Of a stretch of 64,000 nt of DNA, positions 1 to 11,700 are shown piece after piece (position 1 is the first letter of the stretch; each line of letters starts with the position of its first letter). Both the position numbers and the translations under genes were made by a program. Source of the DNA: Rhabdophis nuchalis (lineage: Eukaryota > Chordata > Lepidosauria > Squamata > Natricidae); assembly GCA_039707465.1 (NCBI GenBank), contig CM077646.1:81926715-81990714 (forward strand), given 5' to 3'. The notes under the pieces were generated by a model. That model did not search any database. It was not told the origin of the DNA and worked only from the letters and a program-made list of their open reading frames with translations.

Positions 1-574
1 CTTCCGCAGACAGGCTTTATGGGGATGCTGAGTTCATTTTCCAGCAGAGTTTCACCTGTATTTTTTCAAGCTGTCTAAAATTTGCCTTTGATGGAGAACA
101 ACAATAATTTGATATGCCCGGCTGTGGCTTAGCCAAGCAAAGAATACAGATAGTTTATAAACTATGGATTTGCAATGCCAACTGTGATTTATTCAGTAAT
201 CTATTGTTCAATAAATAATTGTTTAGCATGTTGCAGGAACACAATTAGTATGATAATATCAGAAAAATGTGATGAAAATATGTCAACAATCTCTTTACTG
301 CTAAAAGCTGTGAATTTCTGGATTCCTTACTTAAAGAGAGGAAAGGACTAATGAAACTATATGACTGCAACCATTCCAAAAGAAAGGGAACTTTATTTGG
401 TACAATAAATTTGTATTATATGGAAGGCTATGGAGCAAGTAAATCCATACTGGATATACATGTGGATAACCCAAGCATTTTAGGTTCCAAAATGCACCTA
501 AAATCTGGTTTAATGTATCCATCAATGGGCTTATACAGAAATATATACAGTACTTTAAAAAGTACCCATATTTC
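1..574. other. AT-rich non-coding sequence
   Basis: No gene, RNA or recognisable repeat was found here. The only open frames are short, overlap on both strands, and run into the neighbouring MITE, so they look accidental. Confidence 0.6.
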
Positions 575-892
575 CAGTGGTTGGTTCCTGATCCCGTTGC
601 AACTGGTACGCTGCAACGGAGCCTGGTATCCACCATGTGCAGTAGGCGTGAAGCATGCACACAGTGTGTGCATGCATACTTACCGCCTGCGATGCTCCAG
701 CTGCTCGGCGGAGTGTCACACAGGCGCCATACGCTTCATGCAGGTGTGCAAAAGCCCCGATTGGCTCACATACAGATAAGGAAGGAGTGCGGGTAGGTGG
801 GCCCTCCAGAGCACCATACTGGAATGGTTCCTGGTGCTCCCAGTAAGCACCGGTATGCTTGTACAGAGCCTACCGATCATATCCCACCACTG
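575..892. mobile_element. hAT-type MITE (CAGTGGT family)
   Basis: A 318-bp GC-richer block starts cagtggttgg and ends cccaccactg, giving imperfect terminal inverted repeats. It is flanked by a perfect 8-bp duplication, catatttc, at 567-574 and 893-900. An 8-bp duplication with CAG..CTG ends is typical of hAT elements. There is no transposase, so it would have moved in trans. Related ends occur at 22053, 36678 and 40357. The open frames crossing it (351-779 and others) are not genes. Confidence 0.85.
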
Positions 893-900
893 CATATTTC

Positions 901-1440
901 CCATATATATTCACATAAGTCCATCAATGAATAAACCAACTTTTGAATTTTTCATCAAAACACCCTGAAAAGTACAGATCAACTTATCTATTGGAGGCTC
1001 CCTTTTTTAATGATGTTTTAGTTAAAAAAATCAAGAGTGATTTACTGCAGCTGGGCTTATACTCAAGTGTATTCAGTATGTATACAAGTGTACACAGTAT
1101 GTCTCTATATAATTGGTGGAGATTTATTGATACAATCACAGTAGTATTTAATAGCTATAATAAATCAAGCTAGGTTAAAACATTTGGCTTACCTAGATTC
1201 CCCCAATGTTCAAAGATTACATTATGGGGATATACAGAAAGCTCATTTCATGGCTATTCATACCTATTAGTGATAAACTGGTATAATTTGATGGAAGAGC
1301 TATGCCAGATCAGAACTACAACTGATTCTGATAAGCAGACCAGCATAAGTTACAATGGAAACACTTTTTTTTTAATAGCAAGCTTATTTTTGTAAATTTA
1401 TAAGCAACTATTTTAAAAAGGCATATCTCAAAGATGAGGG
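901..1440. other. AT-rich non-coding sequence
   Basis: Nothing recognisable was seen between the MITE and the dinucleotide repeat at 1441. Confidence 0.55.
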
Positions 1441-1478
1441 ATATATATATGTGTGTGTGTGTATGTGTATGTGTGTGA
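1441..1478. repeat. (AT)n/(GT)n dinucleotide repeat
   Basis: The run begins with alternating AT and continues as GT with occasional AT units. On the minus strand it directly follows the Penelope-like fragment at 1476-1517, so it may be that element's AC-rich tail. Confidence 0.85.
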
Positions 1479-1517
1479 TGTTTTTGAGCTGATCAATAAA
1501 TAAGTCAGGGAGACTAG
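1476..1517 (-). mobile_element. Fragment of ribozyme-bearing retroelement, starting at predicted cleavage site
   Basis: Read on the minus strand, this roughly 40-bp piece matches 23370-23411 at nearly every base, including ctagtctccctga and gatcagctcaaaaa. Its upstream edge, at 1517, coincides with the base just after the predicted hammerhead cleavage point at 23369/23370. Upstream on the minus strand there is only an AT-rich run joining the tail of L2 copy A. The similarity is plain. That the edge reflects insertion of a self-cleaved RNA is inference, because the AT run gives a few chance matches. Confidence 0.6.
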
Positions 1518-1522
1518 TATAT

Positions 1523-3486
1523 ATAATAATAATAATAATAATATAATAATATTTAATATTTATAAAACCGCACCCTCTCCCCCCAGGGACTCGGGGCGGT
1601 GCACAGGTAGAATAAAAACAATAAATACATACAAACAATTCTAAAAGCAAATTAAACATAACCTGCGCTAAAATTTCCCCATTAAAACTAAACAGTACTA
1701 ATTTCCCAATAAAAACCCCAAAGACAGAGAGACTTATCCTAGGCCGGCCAGACAGAAAAAGTGAGTTTTTAATTTAAGACGGAAGGAGCGGAGGTCCGTG
1801 GTCGTCCTGATATCGGGGGGAAGGTCGTTCCAGAGGGCCGGGCCTGCCACAGAGATAGCCCTTCCCCTGGGTGTCGCCCACTGACAATGTCTAGTGGACG
1901 GCACCCGGAGAAGTCCCTCTCTGTGGGAGCGAATCGGCCGTGAGGATGTATGAGGCAGGATCCGATCCCGCAGATAGCTAGGTTCCGAGCCATGGAGCGC
2001 TTTAAAGATGATAATTAACACCTTGAAGCACACCCGGAAGACGACAGGTAGCCAGTGCAGCTCGCGCAAGAGCGGTGTTACATGGGTAAACCTAGCGGTT
2101 CCCATAATTGCTCGCGCGGCTGCGTTCTGGACTAGCTGAAGTCTCCGGGTGCACCTCAAGGGGAGCCCCATGTAGAGAGAGTTACAATAGTCCAGTCGGG
2201 ATGTCACGAGCGCATGAGTGACTGTGCGCAGGGCGTCCCGATCCAATAGGGGGCGCAATTGGCGAACCAGACGAACCTGGTAAAACGCCCTCCTGGCCAC
2301 GGCTGTCACTTGATCTTCCATGGACAGCCGGGAATCCAGGAGGACACCCAAATTGTGCGCCCCATCCACAGGGGCAAGATGTTCACCCCCTATGGCCAGC
2401 GATGGAGTGAGCTGGTTGAATCGGGCAACTGGAAACCACAGCCACTTGGTCTTGGTCGGGTTGAGCCTAAGTCCGTTACTTCCCATCCAGATCCGCACGG
2501 CTTCCAGGCACTGGCACATCACCGCTACGGCATCGTTGGGGTGGTTTGGGGTAGATATATACAACTGAGTGTCATCAGCGTATAGATGGTATTCTACCCC
2601 AAAACCACGGATGATCTCACCCAGCGGCTTCATGTATGTGTTAAACAGGAGAGGCGAGAGGACCGACCCCTGAGGCACCCCACATGTGAGGGGTCTCGGG
2701 GTCGACCTCTGCTCTCCTGCCAACACAAATTGCGATCGGCCAGAGAGGTAGGAGGAGAACCACCGTAAAATGGCGCCTCCCACTCCCAACCCCCCCAGCC
2801 GATGCAATAGGATACCATGGTCGATGGTATCGAAAGCCGCCGAGAGGTCTAATAGGACCAGGATGGAGGAACAACCCCCATCTCTGGCCCTCCAGAGATC
2901 ATCAACCAACGCGACCAATGCTGTCTCGGTGCTGTGCCCGGGCCGAAAGCCGGACTGGCGCAGATCTAGATAGTCAACTTCCTCCAGGTGACGGGGAAAC
3001 TGTTGTGCCACCACACTCTCAACAACCTTTGCCAGAAAGGGAAGGTTGGAGACTGGACGATAGTTGTTTAAAAGAGCTGGATCCAAAGAGGGCTTCTTAA
3101 GGAGGGGCCTCACCATCGCTTCTTTTAGGGAAGCAGGCAAGGAACCCTCACTTAAGGATGCGTTGACAACCTCTTGGAGCCAGCCTCGTGTCACCTCCCA
3201 GGATGCCAGTACAAGCCAGGAGGGGCATGGGTCCAATAAACATGTGGTAGCTCGCAGTCGCCCACGTAACCTGTCCATATCATCGGAAGTAACGGAGTCA
3301 AACTCCTCCCAAACAAGATCTGTCTCGTGGCATCCCACTGGGCCATCAATGGAGGGTAGCCCGTTCTGTATCTGAGCGGTTTTCTCCTACAGAAAAATCA
3401 CAAATTCCTCTGCTCTACCCTGTAACGGGGCTTCCCGCACCCTTTGCTGAAGTAGGGAGCGGGTCACCCTAAACAGGGCGGCAGGG
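1523..3486 (-). mobile_element. L2-clade LINE copy A, 5'-truncated
   Basis: Reading right to left, the copy begins inside the linker after the endonuclease. At 3486 the match to copies C, D and H stops abruptly. It runs through the whole reverse transcriptase and C-terminal region to the 3' hairpin at about 1570-1605, then an (AAT)n tail at 1523-1550. Its diagnostic residues (VLSPLL, EYHLYADD, GLRLNPTKT) match copy C, so A and C belong to one subfamily. I did not identify a clear target duplication. Confidence 0.88.
1734..3338 (-). pseudogene. L2 reverse transcriptase, 5'-truncated ORF2 remnant
   Basis: This 534-codon open stretch encodes the RT of a non-LTR retrotransposon, the enzyme that copies element RNA onto a nicked chromosomal target. 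Visible motifs are [14 protein letters not shown] near residue 165 (motif A), [13 protein letters not shown], and the catalytic YADDTQLY near residue 251. The L2-type C-terminal blocks follow ([31 protein letters not shown]). The frame could extend upstream but meets a stop where the other copies have Gln in the EEFxxFLQEK block. The methionine at 3338 is therefore internal, and the copy has no endonuclease. It is not a host gene. Confidence 0.9.
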
Positions 3487-3652
3487 ATAATGTTCCACAA
3501 CACCCTGTTATGGCCCCAATTAAGGGAGGATACATACTGTTTCCTCCTCTGCCTTTCGGCTCATCACCAGAGACCATCTAGACAGAAAGCCATGAATTCC
3601 GTTGTGTGATTTTTTCAATATGTGTGTTAATATGTGTGTCAGCTCATAAAAA

Positions 3653-3678
3653 AACACACACACACACACACACACACA
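3653..3678. repeat. (CA)n microsatellite
   Basis: About 13 CA units, preceded by an A run and interrupted GT units. Confidence 0.85.
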
Positions 3679-3679
3679 T

Positions 3680-4179
3680 AACGTTCTGTTAGGAAGAAAA
3701 TTACATTGCTCAAAGTTTTTCTAACTTAAATACTTTTTTTATTTGAAAGATGAAATCACTGCATTTAATAATAACTAATACATTTGCTAAGAGGGGAAAA
3801 CCCTGTGAAGTAGTAAATTTCAGTGAAATACTGTGTACTAAAATACATTTCTATATTCTAGCAAAGGAAAGTAATAAAACTTATACAGGCTATTAATCAT
3901 TGTCAACAAAGGCTATTAAATGTCACTGTGCAAAGCAATGAGGCTTGATAAAAGGGTATGGGAGGACCTGAACAGGCTACCTCTGTGTTCTCTAAAAGAA
4001 AAATATTTCTCTCTACTGTTGTCTGCATGTTCCAAACTGCAGAAAAGATACCAGCTGACTTGAAAAGGACCAGCTTCATTCTCATACTCACCAAACTTTA
4101 TTGAATAAGGTGTTAGGCTGGGGCTAAAAACCACTTCCTGCAAAATTCTACTTAAACCATAGTGCATGGCCTACCATGG
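3680..4179. other. Non-coding sequence
   Basis: AT-rich sequence with no recognisable feature. Minus-strand open frames of 63-83 codons overlap one another and resemble no family. Confidence 0.5.
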
Positions 4180-4400
4180 GTCCTGGTGGAACAATGGTTA
4201 GACTACAGTATTGCAGGCAAGCTCTCCCCCACAGCCTGAAGTTCAATCCTAACCAGCTCAAGGTTGACTCAGTCTTCCATCCATCCAAGATCAGTAAAAT
4301 GAAGACTCAGATTGTTGGGGGCAATATGCTGACATTGTAAACCACACAGAAAGTGCTGTAAAGCATTATGGGGTGATGTACAAGTCTATCACTATGCTTT
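4180..4400 (+). mobile_element. tRNA-derived SINE (squamate type)
   Basis: The 5' part is tRNA-like, with an A-box-like stretch tggtggaacaatggtta (4184-4200) and a B-box-like gttcaatcct (4241-4250). The body then has the blocks caaggttgactcag, gtaaaatga and ttgttgggggcaata that mark a common reptile SINE. The 3' end (gtaaagca...caagtcta) is decayed and abuts a MITE-like segment. Internal pol III boxes would drive transcription, and a LINE would supply reverse transcription. A 3'-end scrap of the same family lies at 7488-7542. Confidence 0.75.
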
Positions 4401-4402
4401 CT

Positions 4403-4604
4403 TTCGGTGAAATTCAATTCTTTTTACTGCCGGTTCTGTGGGTATGGCTTGGTGGGCGTGGCAGGGGAAGGATACTGCAAAATCTCTATTCCCACTCACC
4501 TCTGAGGCCAGTCAGGGGTGGTATTTGCCAGTTCTACGAACTACTCAAATTTTCTGCTACCGGTTCTCCAGAACCCTTCAGAACTGGCTGAATACCACTT
4601 CTAA
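4403..4604. mobile_element. Probable decayed hAT-type MITE
   Basis: The left end reads ggtgaaattcaa and the right end gctgaataccactt, so the two are imperfect inverted repeats resembling the CAGTGGTGGGATTCA family. The interior has the GC-rich ccggttct and gtgggcgtggc blocks typical of that family. No clean 8-bp duplication was found. Confidence 0.45.
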
Positions 4605-5307
4605 TAGTAGCTATCCTGTTTAGAGGAAAAAGAACCAAAACATTCTCTCTCCCCCCACCCCTCTCTCCTTTTTCTTCTGGCTTGTCAGAAGTCAGATCTT
4701 TCATTGTGCCTAATTCATGTTTCTGCTTTCATTCATGTGCCAAATAATAATAGTTCATGTGCCAAGATCAACCCTGTGGTTTGCTGAGCTAAAGGCACAT
4801 TTGAATTTCTGTTGAGCTTTTTGTTTGTTTTACATTTGCAAAACCTGCAGTGCTGATGCCAACCATGTCTCCTTGCTTAAGTTTCCAACAGGGCTCTCTA
4901 CTCAACATCTTTCACAAATCCTTTGCTCTTGGATTTCTTCCAGAATGGATCATAGCTGCATTTCTTTTTCCTTTTTTACTCTGCTGTTATAAATTTTGAT
5001 ACATTATATTATTTCAACAACATGACATTTATAAATTAAAAATTATTGGCAGTCTATTATTTAGATACCTTGGAATAAAAAAGAACGTGTTGAATTTCAC
5101 CCCCGCTTTCTTTGCAACCAGGCATGTTCTAATCTAGATTTGTCAGCTTTTGACCCTGAGAAAGCTGATACAATTTTTAAAATGAAACAACCAACATCTG
5201 ATCTGGAATCATGGACAGGAATTTCTTTCTTTTTGTTATTGTTGCATGGATTCCAGAACTAGTTATATCTCTGAACTTTGGGGACATGATTTCCTAATGA
5301 ATTTGTT
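4605..5307. other. Non-coding sequence
   Basis: AT-rich sequence with pyrimidine tracts. No gene or named repeat was recognised. Confidence 0.5.
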
Positions 5308-5393
5308 TATTTGTTGTTTGTTAAATTTATTTGCTGCCCGTCTGACCAATAAAGTAACTCTGGGCAGCTTACAAACAATAAAAAGATAAATAT
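5308..5393 (-). mobile_element. LINE/SINE 3'-tail fragment with hairpin
   Basis: On the minus strand it reads gctgcccagagt...gggcagc followed by AAT-rich sequence, a variant of the 3' hairpin-plus-tail seen in the L2 copies. A similar piece lies at 41190-41282. An L1 fragment has inserted beside it at 5410-5992. Confidence 0.5.
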
Positions 5394-5409
5394 AAAAACA
5401 ATCATTTTT

Positions 5410-5992
5410 AAAAAAGGAAAAGGATCGAAAATTGGCTGGAGGCAATAACAGGAGTTATAATAGAATGGAAACTGGAAGTCTTCCTATTAGCAATAGTGTC
5501 TGCGAAATATAAAAAAGAAATCCAGTATTTAATAGTACATATAATTACGGTGGCAAGGATTGCTTTTGCCCAGAAATGAAAAAATAAATTAATTCCAAGC
5601 AAAAATGAAATAATAAGAAAGGTTATGGATTGTGCTGAAATGGACAAATTAACTAAAGAAAATCAGAAGAATCAGAATTCTATCAGATATGGGATAAATG
5701 ATATAGGTGGATGGAGGAAAGAAACAAGAACTAATGAAGTAATACAGAAAAACTTAAAAACAGTAGTTATGAGTAAAATAAGAGGGCTTAGAATGGTGAA
5801 ATCAAAATGAAATATAACAGAAGGGGAAACAATATAAGATGAGCGGCTTCGATTAACAATTGCTATTAGAAAGAACAGGAAGTTCCTGTTCGTATTGTAT
5901 GGTGTAAATGTAGTATATGTCTAAGTTTTGTGTGAGTGTATTTTATATGTATTTTATATGTTTGTAAATAAAATTTATTTTTAAAATTAAGA
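5410..5992 (+). pseudogene. 5'-truncated L1 LINE with ORF2 C-terminus
   Basis: The insertion is flanked by a 16-bp direct repeat, aaaaacaatcattttt, at 5394-5409 and 5993-6008, a typical L1 target duplication. Translation of the first part gives VARIAFAQK, a stop, then KNKLIPS and AEMDKLTKE, which resemble the C-terminus of squamate L1 ORF2. A TGA stands where a Trp is expected, so it is dead. The element ends in 3' UTR and an A-rich tail. That tail differs from the 3' ends of the ORF1-only elements at 30833 and 50260. Confidence 0.75.
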
Positions 5993-6008
5993 AAAAACAA
6001 TCATTTTT

Positions 6009-6956
6009 TAAGAAAACTGTTTTTAGATTTAAATGGAAAGCCTTATGAAACATTTTATTTACATTTTGGAGCCAGGCTAGCACATTTTTAAATACAGACT
6101 GTTTCTCCATACTACTAAATGTCCCCCCACCAAATCATCCCGCATCGTATTGATCTTCTCATAGAAAACTGGATGTCCAGTGACAAAAGGTTGTCTAGGA
6201 CTGAGCAGAGATCTGGATTCAAAGGCCAAAATGTGATTTGGAGCTCATGTAAGTACACATATTGGGTACCACGATCAAACAATATTTTCAGTCAGTATTT
6301 AAAAATAGAACATCCCTGTCAAGACCCAGACTTAGCAATTCTACTGGGACACATCACAGGTGAAACATTGGTATTTTGCAAAAATACATCCAGCTTCAAT
6401 ATACCACTTAAATATACAGTAAACACTGAGCTGGATTCCTGTACAATGGTCCTAGGCTCCCCCACCCCATAGAATTTTATAGGGGTCCATTCCAGCTAAC
6501 ATCAGCTTCTCTTTGTAACCCTGTGCTACATTTCTGGTGCTTCTTTTGAGTTTTTATTGAACGGGTCCATTAAGAGGGAAGGCTACATTTTGTCATTGGA
6601 TTGGGAAGAGAGAGAAGCTGCTTGCTTTGAAGCATTTACACAAAGAGAGCGATTTGATCTCCTTTTCTTTATATGGTACTCTTTCATCTCTTCCACAAAG
6701 CTTACTTGTTATCATACACAGTGCCATTCTGGGAAGACATAGCCTACAATCCCTTCTAAAAAATAATAATTATGTCCATCAGGAGTGCTCTTGGTTAAGG
6801 ACAGAGCAGTACAAACGTTTCCATCTCATATGAATTTTAAAACTTTATTCAAGCAAGCAAAAGCGATGCATATTACTACAACTACCCTAACCATTAGGGG
6901 AGAACGCTGTAACCTTCCTTAGTTAAGCTATTGGCGATCCATTGTTATGATATTAT
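6009..6956. other. Non-coding sequence
   Basis: No feature could be supported. A 117-codon frame at 6119-6472 has no family resemblance and looks accidental. Confidence 0.5.
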
Positions 6957-6957
6957 G

Positions 6958-7004
<47 letters not shown>

Positions 7005-7021
7005 TATTATTATTATTATTT
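6957..7021. repeat. (ATA)n/(TTA)n trinucleotide repeat
   Basis: An (AAT)n run switches to (ATT)n near its right end, so the tract is itself an inverted repeat that could fold back. Confidence 0.9.
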
Positions 7022-8496
7022 TTAACGTTTCTTCCTGTAGTACTTGTGTTTTGGTCTGTGACCGTAAATAAAAGTATATATATATACTACAACTATCAGC
7101 TTTGCCTGTTGTACAGTTGATGAAGTGGGAAATAGCATCAATACATTATCTTGCTTATGGTCCCTTAGCAGTGGCTGATGGACAACACCAAATAAATGTG
7201 GCAAGAGTTTGGCATTAAACACATAACAAAGGGTTGATTAAAGTTGTCCGACTCCTATTTCAAACCAATGTCTTTGCAATAGCTTTCATCCCTGATTCTT
7301 TAATAATGGGACCTGACAATGAAAATGAGATACTGGTTACATTTACGTAACCCATTTATCAGTAGTGGGCCCAAGGGCTGTATTTGCACAGTACACTGAA
7401 CCATCAATCAGTCAACTATATTTTACTAATGAAAACCTAACCGGAGTATCAATGTATAGGTTCTATATGTCATACAAACTTAGGGATTAGTGTAAAGCAC
7501 TATGGAGTATGTATGTAAGTCTAAGTGCTATTGTTATTGCTAAATTCTCTCGCCTTTTCTGATATCTACCTTGAATTGGGTGAGTTTATTTCATAGGATT
7601 CAAAAAATTGCAGTATAGTTTATCATACATGTTTAAGAAATTCTTAAGACTTAAGTGATTTTCCCCCCTATAAAATTCACAAAACTGCTGTTTATGTAAC
7701 ACAACCCCTCGGTATACTTTCCTGTGGTGATGTAACAGAAACATGATATACTCTGCTGTGACTCTACTGTTATTTTTCAAAAATTCTCTTTAAATATTAA
7801 CTAATGGGGAGTTTCAATTAAAAATAATCTTCCTTTTAAAATATTTTTCATGCAGATCCAGGAATAATTTCCTCACTTGACATATATTAGAGGAACTACC
7901 CCAAAAGAATCTGAGACAGAAAGGGTTGCTCATAATAGATATTTATTTCACAAGTTAGAGCAGACTGCAATAGCAGAAAAATACACATTTCCATAGCTTT
8001 GGTTGAAAGCCTTTATTCTTGTGTTAAAATTTAGTGGAGTGGAAAATATCACAAAATCTTCCAAACCCTCAAGTATTTCAATATAAGACTGGTGCATTTC
8101 ATGTGTTCTGGAAATGGCCCGCCTAAGAAATGAGTCAGGCTGACATAGAATGAAACTGGAGTGCTCTATGATAGATTATTTTTAGTACCCTATAAAATAC
8201 AACCTTTAAACTACAATCAGAAGTGAGCATTCCTCTTCATGCCATCCTCTGAACAAGTCCTTCCCCAAGTGAGACAATCCTACATTTAAAGCCTATGCCT
8301 AAGTAGGAAAAGAAACAATATCTCCTTACTTGTAAGATAAGAATCATAGAAAAACTGGCAAGATTTGACATTTGTGACTGGTTGATTGATGATGTGCCAT
8401 CCGGTCATTTTTTTTTTACTCCTAGCAGCCAAATAATTTTTTCTGGATACTTGACCAGAATACTAATTTAATGTTGAATATTATTCCAACGCTGGA
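7022..8496. other. Non-coding sequence
   Basis: AT-rich DNA with no gene. It contains the SINE scrap at 7488-7542, annotated separately. Confidence 0.5.
7488..7542 (+). mobile_element. SINE 3'-end scrap
   Basis: The sequence gtgtaaagcactatgg followed by aagtctaagtgctatt matches the 3' end of the tRNA-derived SINE at 4180. The tRNA-like head and body are missing. Confidence 0.6.
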
Positions 8497-8719
8497 GGAG
8501 AAACACTGCCTCCGTGGTGCCCATTTGTGGCTGGCAAAGTGCTGCCGGAGACCGGGGAGGCTGAAAATGGGCCGCATGGGGGCTGCACCCCGTGGTCCGT
8601 TTTAACCGGCAGAGGCACCACACAGCAGTCCTATGATATTTCTAGGCCAGCCCCGCAGGCCAGATTTAAGCACCCCTTTGACCGGATCTGGCCCACAGAC
8701 CTTGAGTTTGACACCCCTG
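8497..8719. mobile_element. hAT MITE (GGTGTCAAACTC family), left end missing
   Basis: The right end, ccttgagtttgacacccctg, and the block ggccagccccgcaggccag match the complete copies at 16704 and 44410. The left inverted repeat is absent, so this is a truncated copy. No target duplication can be tested. Confidence 0.75.
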
Positions 8720-11700
8720 GCATAGAAGGAGGCATTATCCATTTCTGTTTTTGGCAGCACAGTAACTTCAACCTCTGTTAATACTATCATGAGAATCTTG
8801 TTAGGCTATATTAAAGCCAATATTAAAGCCAACTTGTTTTCACTTGTACTTGAAAGAAGAAAATGCAGATACTTGGGGGTGGGGTGGGGGTGGAGGAAGC
8901 CCAGCTATCAGAAATTGGCTTCAGAATTTGTTCTGCAGCATAAATGGGTAGAGACACAGTGCAGCTGCACAATTAATATTATGCTGTTACAGAAGAAAGA
9001 AGCTCACCACTTTGCCCCTGGATCTGGTGCATGTCTCCCAGATTGGTACAATTTCATGACTGGGACTGTTACAGTTTAGGAAGAAAATGTGTAACTCACA
9101 AACCGATATAATAGCTTACTGGGTGACAAAACTTTTTTAGATCCCTATGGACTTCATTTTTTAGCACAAATGGAAAAATATTGCCTATTGGAACCTAGAC
9201 AGAACCAAAATGAGCTTCACTACATAAAAAGACAAAGAGGGTTTCCCAACATAGCTGTGAAGAGATCCGAGAAGAGCTATCTGCTTTGTATCACTTTGTG
9301 CTGCCAAGATAAAGGTCAGAATGGTTATCTAGCCTAATTTAGAATGCTGAGTCATTTAAGTTCATTTTCTTTATGCTTTTAATTGCGTATGTAGCGGAAG
9401 GAATATTTATGTTCTCAGCAAAGTACACAAGCATATATTTTCTTGAAGTCTAATTTAATCATCCTGCAAAGCATTGCCCTCCTGTAAACAGTTTAAAACT
9501 CAAGGGCATGGTTCCTTCTGACCATCTTCATTTATCATTCACAATTTGGCCCTTTGTTATTATTCACAACATAGAAAACCACAGGGAAAACTTCTGTTGG
9601 CTTCTCTAGGCTATTGACTGCAACAGAAATACGTAAGTCACTTATTGTCAGACCTGCTTCCATCATAAATCAAGAAAGAAAGCAGAGGTTGACACTTATC
9701 CTCAGAATTCTGTGCACCTCACCTTACAGCCATGCCATGTTTCCAGATGCTAGTGATAAAAGCAATTTCAATGGTAGCAGTGTCTGTAATTGTACACTAG
9801 GCATAAATTGGGAACTTTCTTATCAATTCAATAAATATAAAATGGCAACAGAAAATGTTTGTGTAGCCAACAATTCAGATTTACCTAACAAAATAAAAAA
9901 GAGTAGCAGATAATCTAGCAAAAGGATTGAGGTGCTGCGACTTTAATTCCTGTTCTTACATGCTTTGCTCAAGATCATTTACTTTTTCCTAGAATTAGAG
10001 ATAGCATTTTCTATGAGCAAACAGTTTTTTCTGTAAATAAGTCCTTTATTCTATGATCATGTTCCATCATTTTTAAAGATCTTTTAACTCTTACCTGTTA
10101 TCAGACCAGTATATTCAGCTCATCTATCATTTAATGGTCATGAATATTTTCAAATAATCTGTTTCAAATGCTATTAAAGTATCACTACTGAATTATTTGG
10201 TTCTGTTGTTCAAGACTTATGTTGGCTGATCATTGACTGAACTAAACATGTACTTAACTTAGTAGAATTTGGAACACTTAAAAATTTCATGGCTCAGTCA
10301 TTTCAATGTACTAGGAAATTCTGCTGCTTTTCAGTTTACAAATTATGCTAAGGTTGAAAGTGTTTTGTATGGAGATTCTCAATGATCCAGGTCATGATGA
10401 TCAATGATCAAAAGTGTTGCTCTCCAATTACCAAACAAAACTGATGGACTTAATAGGTCCTGGCTTGTAATTGTGTTGTCTCTTAATAACAAATGTTTTT
10501 TTTTTAAATCATTGGCTATTTATTTACTGGGTTTTCAAATGTTTGAAATAAAAACATATTTTTACGACTCACAATGAAATGGGATATTGTTTTAGGATGC
10601 TGTGATAAACGTCCACATGGTCCAGACTCGGACTATCAAACTTGCAGCTGGCCCTGCCCATGCCCGGTTTAGGAAAGGGAGTCACGATATATCATGTGAC
10701 AATGCTGTGACAATGCTGCTCTATGCCATCCTTTTGCAAATTAGAATTAAAGCATCAGGCAGTGAGTGGCTACTTATTCTAATTTGGAATACATAAAGAC
10801 AATCAACTACCTCTCCCCCCACCCCCAAGGGTTTCTGTCATACACTTGTTTGATGATGTGAATTCCAGAAATTGCAGAAAGGCTTGCTTGGATGGAAGTC
10901 TAATTGCAATAAGGACTGAGAGTTTTGTCAAACACATTAATGGCCTTTTTGCTTATTATCTTTTTATTCCTCAATCTACCCACTGGAATTAGATCTCATT
11001 TTTAATTTGTATACGGGGTCAGAGGAGTCTTTCAAGCTCCAGAACAGCTGTAAGATCCTTTGTAAGACAAACTTTACAAAACGTCATGTTCCAATTCAGT
11101 GCAGCTGGGAGCAGCTTATAAAGCAGCATGGAAAAAGATGAGCTGTTCTAATGATTCAAAAAACTTGGTACCCTAATTGGCAGCATCTCCCTTTGTATGT
11201 ATGTATATGAATGAGATTTGCCCAAATGTAGGATTATGAGAAAGTGAGGGAAGAGGCATTTGAAGATTCATTTCCAAAGATGCAACTACAGATGCAAGAG
11301 AAACAAGGATTTCAAAGAGACTGTCATAATTTACTTACTAAATTAAGGTTGGGAAATTACCTTTATGGTTTTCAAGATACCATATTTCCACCAGATTAAT
11401 TTTAAAATTCCATCCTTAAATCCTTGCATCCTTGGTATTGACAGCTATTGTGGCCTTGTTTGTATCAGCTTACATTGAAAACTCTTGTTAGGATTTCATC
11501 TTTCACCTAACAACTCATCTAAACAGCAATTACATATCTGTTGATACCCACTTATCTCCTGCCTTCTTCTGTATATTCCCTTTGGCCCTACTAATCCAGA
11601 ATGATTCTTTAAATTCATTTTTATAACCTTTCCCATTGGGATGGAACTCATCGCCTTGCAGGCAATGAAAACATAATGAAATGATAACTTCTACAGAAAT

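Noticed and set aside
6119..6472. 117-codon plus-strand frame
   Set aside because: No family resemblance, no plausible regulatory context, and a length that occurs by chance in such sequence.
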